DNA from: Symsagittifera roscoffensis
Taxonomy: Eukaryota > Xenacoelomorpha > Acoela > Convolutidae
Assembly (NCBI RefSeq): GCF_963678635.1
Contig: NC_087062.1
Location: forward strand, 34,261,651-34,321,650
Direction: 5' to 3'
Length of the DNA: 60,000 nt
The notes under the pieces are model-generated. The model did not search any database, was not told the DNA's origin, and worked only from the letters and a program-made list of their open reading frames with translations. A program made the translations under genes and the position numbers. Of this stretch, positions 53,723-60,000 are shown one piece after another (position 1 is the stretch's first letter; each line of letters begins with the position of its first letter).

Positions 53723-54050
53723 GATCGGCACGACGCTGACCTTTCCAGAGGTTTTACCCCCTGCCGACCCAAAAGTTCCCCCTTCGTACCATTTCGGCTG
53801 ACTGACCCTTAAATTTTTTGTAAAGGCGCCTTTGAGAGGAGAGCGCGCGCCGAAAATAGTCCAAAAAGCGCCTAAAAACACCTTTTTTGGCCTGTTTTTT
53901 CAAAAATTTGCCTGCCGCGCAGAAAAATTTGTAAAAATAGCGTCTTTCAAGTGATTTGGGAGAGCTCAGAAAATCAATTTGATCGGCCGAAAAAAGTTTT
54001 TTTTTGAAAATCCGTCCTCCCCCTCGAGAAAATCCTAGATCCGCCCCTGG
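53682..54050. mobile_element. hAT-like MITE, 369 bp, with 8-bp target duplication
   Basis: TTGTGCTA stands on both sides (53674-53681 and 54051-54058). The ends are roughly inverted: ACCAGCGGAT on the left, ATCCGCCCCTGG on the right. An 8-bp duplication and CAGNGG-type ends are hallmarks of hAT transposons. The right end, read on the minus strand, runs CAGGGGCGGATCTAGGATTT and then a G-rich stretch, like a dispersed repeat I have met in several invertebrate genomes. Inside is a run of about 21 G at 53701-53721. There is no transposase. Confidence 0.75.
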
Positions 54051-54058
54051 TTGTGCTA

Positions 54059-55149
54059 CTAGTACTTTTACTCGGGCGCAGTGTACTGTTATTAGTACGG
54101 TGCAATTTTTTCCCAACCTAAGTCGCAAATAAAAGTGCTTCTTCTTGTGGAACTTAAAAAATCGGTAAGCTGCATTCGCTGTGTAATTTCACTTGCGAGA
54201 GCACGTGACTTGTAATCGTGAACTAGATTTTTTTCCTGTTAACAACTTTCCTTATAATTTCTGCTGCTCAATTTTGCTGCTGCTTAAACATGGTCAATTT
54301 GCTGAAAGTTCAAATGAAACTTCTTAGTTCATTTCAGGTAGTAATTAATTGTAATTTTTTAAAAATAAATGTTGATTTTTTTTCGGACGTTTGATTTTCA
54401 TTCTAATTTTTGCCGGCTGATTTTACGTTTTTTTCCAAATGCAGTTTGTTTTATTTGATTCACTTTTCAAGGAGATTTTTAAAATTGTAGGTTTTTTTTA
54501 TGATTCTATTAGTTTATCCCTGTTTGATAAAAACATGTATTATGTAAATGTATGTGATATGTTTTTTGAGACCAAGTTTTTTAAGAGTTATGAACGTAGT
54601 GAGTACTCTGATATAGGTCTTGCTGATTTTTTTTTAGAAAAAGTCATAAAACTTTTTTTTCAAATTCAGTGCACTTCTTTTGTTAAAAGGAAGGGAAACT
54701 CCACTATAGAGCAGCAATAGTAAAAAGGTCACGAAAAACGTGATCGACTTCTAATTTCGAAGATGGAAATTATTTATCAGATTTTCCTGCAAAATAAAAG
54801 TTTTGCCTATTGATCCAGTTTTCTCAATTGGGTTATATTTAGCAAAAAAGTCCATAATAATTGTTCTACAAATTCAAAAAGCTTTAAGGCCATCTATTCT
54901 TTTCTTCGAATTTCAAAAGTTTAAGGTTTTTGAAAAAAAACAAGTCAGTTTTTTTTAGTTACCTTGCGTTCATTACTCTTTTCCAATCTTCGATTGGCTA
55001 TGTTTCTTTTTTCGCAAAAAATTTAGATTTTCTCGAACACTAATTTTTGAATAGCAAAAACGTAGTTTAAATGAAAAAACGGCTGGCTACCTTGTATGCC
55101 TGCATTCACGCCTTGTCTCTTTTTAGCGTACTTTCTACAGCCTTAAAAA
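54059..55149. other. Intronic AT-rich interval
   Basis: A 94-codon open frame at 54439-54720 lies behind an AG with a T-rich tract and is rich in Phe, Ser and Asp, but it matches nothing I know and may be chance in AT-rich DNA. No other feature is seen. Confidence 0.35.
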
Positions 55150-56690
55150 AAGTTAATGGGGGGAATTTTTTTGCCCAAGTTCTTGGAGAGGAACTACCCT
55201 CCCAAATCTACGATTTTTGGTTCCATGAATAAATCAGGTTGTGGAAAAATCTGCGCACGCCCTATTTTTTTTCCGTAAAAAGTTATGGCCTTAGGAGAAG
55301 TCATAATTTGTAATTTTTGACCATTTTTCAATCCTTTTGATTTTCCTGAAAACTACGCTCCCAAGACTTTCACTTCAATCGAGTGCACTGGTTGAGTGAA
55401 GCTCCCCAACATTAGTAGTTAGGCCCAATTTTTTTTACAAGATTGTTATGGCCCTCGGGAACGTCAAATCTGTGCGTTTTGGACGTTTTTCGCTGTGAAT
55501 ACCCTTCCAAATCTGAAGTTTTAAGTTATTGGAGAGAACTAGTTGCGGGAGGATCCCCTGCATTATAGGCCATGCCCAACTTTTTTTAATCAAAATAAAT
55601 ATTGTCATAATTGTGGTGACTTATTCATCATTTTTTGTGTTTTGGCTTTTTGCAAAAACTACCCTCCCAATTCTGAGATTGAAAGGGTTGTCTGAAGCTT
55701 CCTGCATAAGAGTTTATGCCCAGATTATTAAAACAAAAAGTTATCACTCTTGTTAAAGTCAAATTTTTTGGTTTTCTGGCCGTTTTTTTTGCATTTTTTT
55801 TCACTTGTCTCGAAAACTACCATCCCAAATCTAAGATTTTGGGTTCAATCAAAAGAAAGGGTTGAGCGATGCACTCCTGATTAGTGCTCACGTCCAATTT
55901 TATTGCAGAAAAGTTATGGTCTTCAAAAAAGTCAATGTTTGTGGAAGCTCCCCTGCAGCTTTGTGAAGGTTCCCTGTATAGCTTTTACCGCCAAATGACA
56001 CAAAAACAAATGGCCCTCGGCAAAGTCAATATTTCAAGTTTTTGACCGTTTTTGCAATTTTTTTTTACTTATCTCAAAAACTATCATCCCAAATCTGAGA
56101 TTTTGGGTAAATTTGTGTTTTGAGATTTTTGAAATTTTGTTCTGTCTCGAAAATTGCCCTTCGTGATCTGAGATTTTGGGTTCAATCAAAAGAAAGAGCT
56201 GCGAGACTTTTCTGATAAGCGGTTACGACTAAAATTTTTCAACAGTAATTTATGCTATTCGTAAAATTCAAGTTACTGATTTTTTTTACCCATTTGGGTT
56301 CAATCAAAAGAAAGAGCTGTGAGACTTTTCTGATAAGCGGTTACGACTAAATTTTTTCAACAGTAATTTATGCTATTCGTAAAATTCAAGTTATTGATTT
56401 TTTACCCATTTGGAAACCTTTTGACTTTTATCGAAAACTATCCTCACTAATGTGAGACTTTGAGTTTAACAGAAAGAAAGAGTTGAGAAAAGCAACCTTG
56501 TATAAGCAGCTATGTCCAGTGTTTTTTTGCAAAACAGTTATGGCCCTCGAAAAGTCAATGTTTTTATTTCTTGTCCGGTTTTTGAAATGACTTTTTTTTT
56601 TCGAAAACAACCCATCCGAATCTGATATCAATGGTTCAATCGAGGCCTTAATCAAGAATCCGTGCATAAGCCGCTAGGCCTTTAAGTTTT
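55150..56690. repeat. Diverged satellite, unit about 155 bp
   Basis: The phrase AACTACCCTCCCAAATCTGAGA recurs in variants at about 55191, 55351, 55498, 55657, 55815, 56079, 56150, 56435 and 56602. Each is followed by GGTTCAATCAAAAGAAAGAG-like, GCCCAATTTTT and AAGTTATGGCCCTCG-like segments. Most intervals are 148-167 bp. Two neighbouring copies at 56178-56290 and 56295-56408 are almost identical. Most other units have diverged strongly, so the array is old with one recent local duplication. Confidence 0.85.
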
Positions 56691-59600
56691 AAAAAATGTT
56701 TGTCTTCGTTAACATTCCAATTTCTCAATAAATTTCATATTTATTTAGAGTTTTCCAATTTTTAGAGTTTTCTGGTTTTACCCATTTAATCCTGCATCAG
56801 TGCTATAAATTTGGAAAAAGGTAAACAGCTACCTCCAGCTTTTGATGGGTTCCTAGTACTATAGATGAAAATTGTCTGTATTATGGAAATTTACCAACTG
56901 ATTTTAAATTATATTATTTATCTTTGTCGGTTAAACGGGTTCGGCTTACGTTATGTGGTCAATCAACTAATTTTGGGTAGTACCGCGGTTTATTTTTTTA
57001 AAATGATTTTGACTGTTCCAGGAGGGATGGTTCGTATGAAGTTGGATTTGAAAATTTTATGCTTGAGTTTTTTAATGACCACAGTTTAGTTTTTTCGCCT
57101 TAGCTGACACTTTTTCCTTGATTCTCAAGGTTTTAAAAGGTTATTTATTAAGACCATCCAAGCCAAGATATGTAAATTTTGTAGATATATTTTCGGCTAA
57201 TTTTTTCAGCCAATTTTCCAAAAACACAACTTCTTTCTTTTTTCTATCAATATCTTGTAATGCAATGTTTTTTTATCGTGTCACAAGTGTTGTGAAGCTC
57301 CGCAGTGCCTCTGTGTTACACTTCCGAGAGCAACGAGCTTTTATTTTTCCGTAAAAAATGTTTGTTACAAATCTGTAAATTGAACTTGTTTTTTTATTGA
57401 ATCGTAACAACTTCGAGGAGCAATTCCACTCAGAGAGAGGTAACCTCAGACTTAAGGGTTGTATTTGCACCTGAAGTTCTGGGCTGCGAGTTTCAATCGG
57501 AACTTGTTTTCTTCAGTATATTTGAAAACGAAGTTTTTGAAATGTTTTCTTTGTTTTGTTTTTGTATAAAGATTTATAAAGCGGAAGTTTTTTCGGCTTA
57601 GTTTTTTGTCCTTCGAAGATCAAAAATTGATTATTCTAAATTTTTTAAAAAATTTATTTTAAATTGATTATTTTAAATTTTTTATTTTAACCGCTCACAA
57701 TTTTGTTGGAATCTTTTCGTTTTTGGCTCAGTTGGTGTCAAGGCTGTTGGTGTCAATGCTCAAGGCTGTTGGTGTCAATGGTCAAGGCTGATTAGTATCC
57801 TCATCCGATGACAGACATACGGATAATTTTTTTTTCGTTTTTTCGACTTTTTTCAAGTTATTTTTTTGCTTAATTTTTAAAAAACTGACTTCTTGTAATG
57901 AATTGTGTTAATTGTATCACAACTGTTGCGAAGCTGCCCTTCGCATCTGTGTAAAATGTGCTTCGACGTTTGAATGGTGGCAAGTTAATACGAGATTTTG
58001 AATTGCATAATATATTGGGAGTTTGGCTTAATATAATTAATTTATCACACGCAAAGTGAGCGTAATGGCCTTTAGCTTAATACATTCCAAATTATTACGT
58101 GCAAATTTTGAAGTGTGTCCTTTTTAAAGTTTCTGTGCATCCGAATTTTTGCCGCTTTCTTGCTAGATTTTGCAAATTTGCGAAGCCTTGCCTTTGTAAA
58201 TTTTAATCGCGCTCTATCGTCATAAAAATTTGTGCGACAACAATTTAGTATGGCAGTTTTTCATATTCACAGATCAATAAGCGTATTCTCACCTAATTTT
58301 GGCTTATTGGTTGCTTGGTAATTACCAACAGCCTATTTATTTTATGCTGCTAGCTGTAATTCTCGAGCCTTTGCGATAAGCAATGGCATTGCAATCGTTT
58401 ACTAGACTTTTTCCCGTTAAAACCTTTGTTTATTGAATCATACATTTCAAAGCAAGTTCGAACTGATAAGTTTGCAAATATGCATATTTGATTTGCTTTT
58501 TTAGGGCTACAGCTTGCTTTGTAGGCGGTGGTTGCAACATTTTTCTGTAAAGTTTTTAAAACGTTTTCAGTTGTTTTCAAGCCTTTTTAAGGGTCGGCTT
58601 TACTTCTGTCGGCTGATACACCTTATGTTTTTAAGTTGTTTCCGGTCGTTTTTGATATTGATTCAGCTTTGACGAGGAATGTTTGAAATTTTAAAATCTT
58701 TTCTCCGAGCTTGTGAAAAGTTAAATATCATTAAAAAAGTTTGCGTTTTTTTCAAGTTTAATCTCTTTTTAATAAAGTTTTATTCGAACTTTTATTTGAG
58801 ATTTTTTTAGCGGCATTCTGTTTTATCAAGTTTTTCCAAAGTATTCGAAGAAGCGAAGGTAATCGTAGTCCTTAGTTTTACCGCAATTTTTTGGCGTTTT
58901 TTTTCAATCAGTTCTTGCGTCAAATGATTATTATTTTGTCTTAAGTATTTTGCTTTCAGTGCTTTCTAACCGCTTTTAATGAGGATCGATAGAATCTGCG
59001 AAGAAGAGATTCGAGTTTTTGAGGCCTTAAGTGCTATTAGATCGCAAATTACTTTTAAAATATTTTCATTTATGTTTTGCTCGTAAACTTAAGAATTTTT
59101 TTAAGTTTGAAAGAAATTTTTTTTCGCCTTTTGTTTCTAGTTTAGAGAAGTCATTGTATTGAAAATTTTTCGTTTTAAAACTACCAAAGTTTTCCAAAAT
59201 CAAAAACAAATGAAATCGACGACAGTTTATTCGTCAGCTTTTTCTTCGGATAATTTTTTTTTCGTCTTATTTTGATTGGATTTAGTTCTCAGCAGGTGTT
59301 TGTCTTAATTCGTTGTGATTTTTGAGATTTTTTGTTGCTAATCGATTCAAGTTATGACATTCCGAATTTTTGAAAAAAACTCAAAAGTTTCTCTAAATTC
59401 ATGCTTTTTACTCTTGCGATGAGCAAGGGTGTTGCAATCGGGTAGTAGAATTGTTTTTCCACAAACAACTTTGCTCATAGAATGGTCATTTTAGTAGTAA
59501 TGGTAAAAAGCATTTCTGAAAAGCTCAAATTCCAGAAATTCAAATAAATTTTCTATCATTTAAGTAGTAATTAGGTAAAGACTGTTTCAGGTTGTAGTCG

Positions 59601-60000
59601 GTTCATTTTCCGTTTTTTTTTAAACGCTCAGTTTTTTATCCTGTAGGATTTATTGGCTTGGTTTTTTTAAGCATGCGTTTTGTACCAATTTAGTAAGTTC
59701 TCTACCTTAACTGAAAGCTAAGGTAATGTGTAAATATACCAAGTCTTATTTTGCGTATTGTTTTTTTGTCATTTTAAAAACTTATTGAGTGATTTGGAGG
59801 GCAAAATATATTCATATACGATTATTTACTTCATTATGGATGGGTCGTGAAAACTTTTTAATCTTCATGATTTTTTTTATGACAACAGTTTTGTTCGGTG
59901 AATGATTTCGAATGGTTTTTAAGGTTGTTAATGAACATCATCCGATGCAATGATGATGTTTTTGAAGCTGTAGTTTTCCAACTTTTGCAAGTTATATTTT
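56691..60000. other. AT-rich non-coding DNA with weak dispersed repeats
   Basis: No exon of eIF3b and no other gene was recognised. GTGTTGTGAAGCTCCGCAGT near 57285 and CTGTTGCGAAGCTGCCCTTCG near 57922 stand in similar surroundings, and a related GCGAAGCTCAGATTCG is at 52089. A segment at 58366-58440 (GCAATGGCATTGCAATCG) resembles 59413-59480 (GCAAGGGTGTTGCAATCG). These look like remnants of old repeats. Confidence 0.45.

Noticed and set aside
54439-54720. Small gene of 94 codons
   Set aside because: AT-rich composition, no recognisable motif and no supporting neighbour. It is listed only inside an interval note.

Overview
The window is repeat-rich metazoan nuclear DNA. The organism group rests on three exons of one recognisable host gene, eIF3b (translation initiation factor 3 subunit B), interrupted by very long introns, together with typical animal retroelements. 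The elements (a Ty3/gypsy-like element, a BEL/Pao element, a CR1/jockey-type LINE with a 2A-like motif, a LINE with a restriction-endonuclease-like end domain, and a hAT-like MITE) point to an invertebrate. I cannot name the species. No rRNA, convincing tRNA, CRISPR array or bacterial gene was seen. Background DNA is AT-rich with long T runs; the two element blocks at 1.3-18.6 kb are clearly richer in G and C. Layout: 0.5-1.0 kb holds a 14-bp minisatellite. 1.27-9.25 kb holds a decayed Ty3/gypsy-like element (gag with two zinc knuckles, aspartic protease, truncated RT with a mutated catalytic motif, integrase) whose last open frame ends in what looks like a macro (ADP-ribose-binding) domain. 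9.63-21.15 kb and 23.06-32.71 kb hold two diverged copies of one large unit. Each carries the relic of a single plus-strand polyprotein of about 2,940 codons with a coiled coil, two successive SGNH-hydrolase-like regions and about 1,900 residues I cannot assign. Each is followed by a non-coding trailer that is better conserved than the coding part and contains a long-range inverted repeat. Most stops and frameshifts differ between the copies, but one in-frame TAG near the C-terminus is shared. I consider this pair the candidate undescribed system. 33.0-39.1 kb holds a LINE with a PHD finger, an RT and a PD-(D/E)XK-like end domain; its RT part is amplified into a tandem array of long (1,058-1,060 bp) and short (519-520 bp) units. 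39.1-42.3 kb holds a second LINE whose N-terminus carries GDVDKNPGP. 43.03 kb is the likely first coding exon of eIF3b. The 9.8-kb interval up to its next recognised exon at 52.9 kb contains, on the minus strand, a BEL/Pao gag-pol relic abutted by a LINE fragment, plus a TTCGGCC-rich repeat, a tRNA-like pol III box pair and a GATA microsatellite. Exons at 52.90-53.07 and 53.25-53.43 kb complete the eIF3b RNA-recognition motif; the rest of that gene lies beyond the window. The last 6.5 kb is intronic or intergenic and contains a 369-bp hAT-like MITE and a diverged satellite of about 155 bp per unit. How the parts relate: the host gene is the substrate and the rest is layered mobile DNA. The gypsy-like block and the giant-polyprotein units share base composition and an unusual excess of CTTGAG on their sense strand, which suggests a common history, but I see no direct proof that they form one element.
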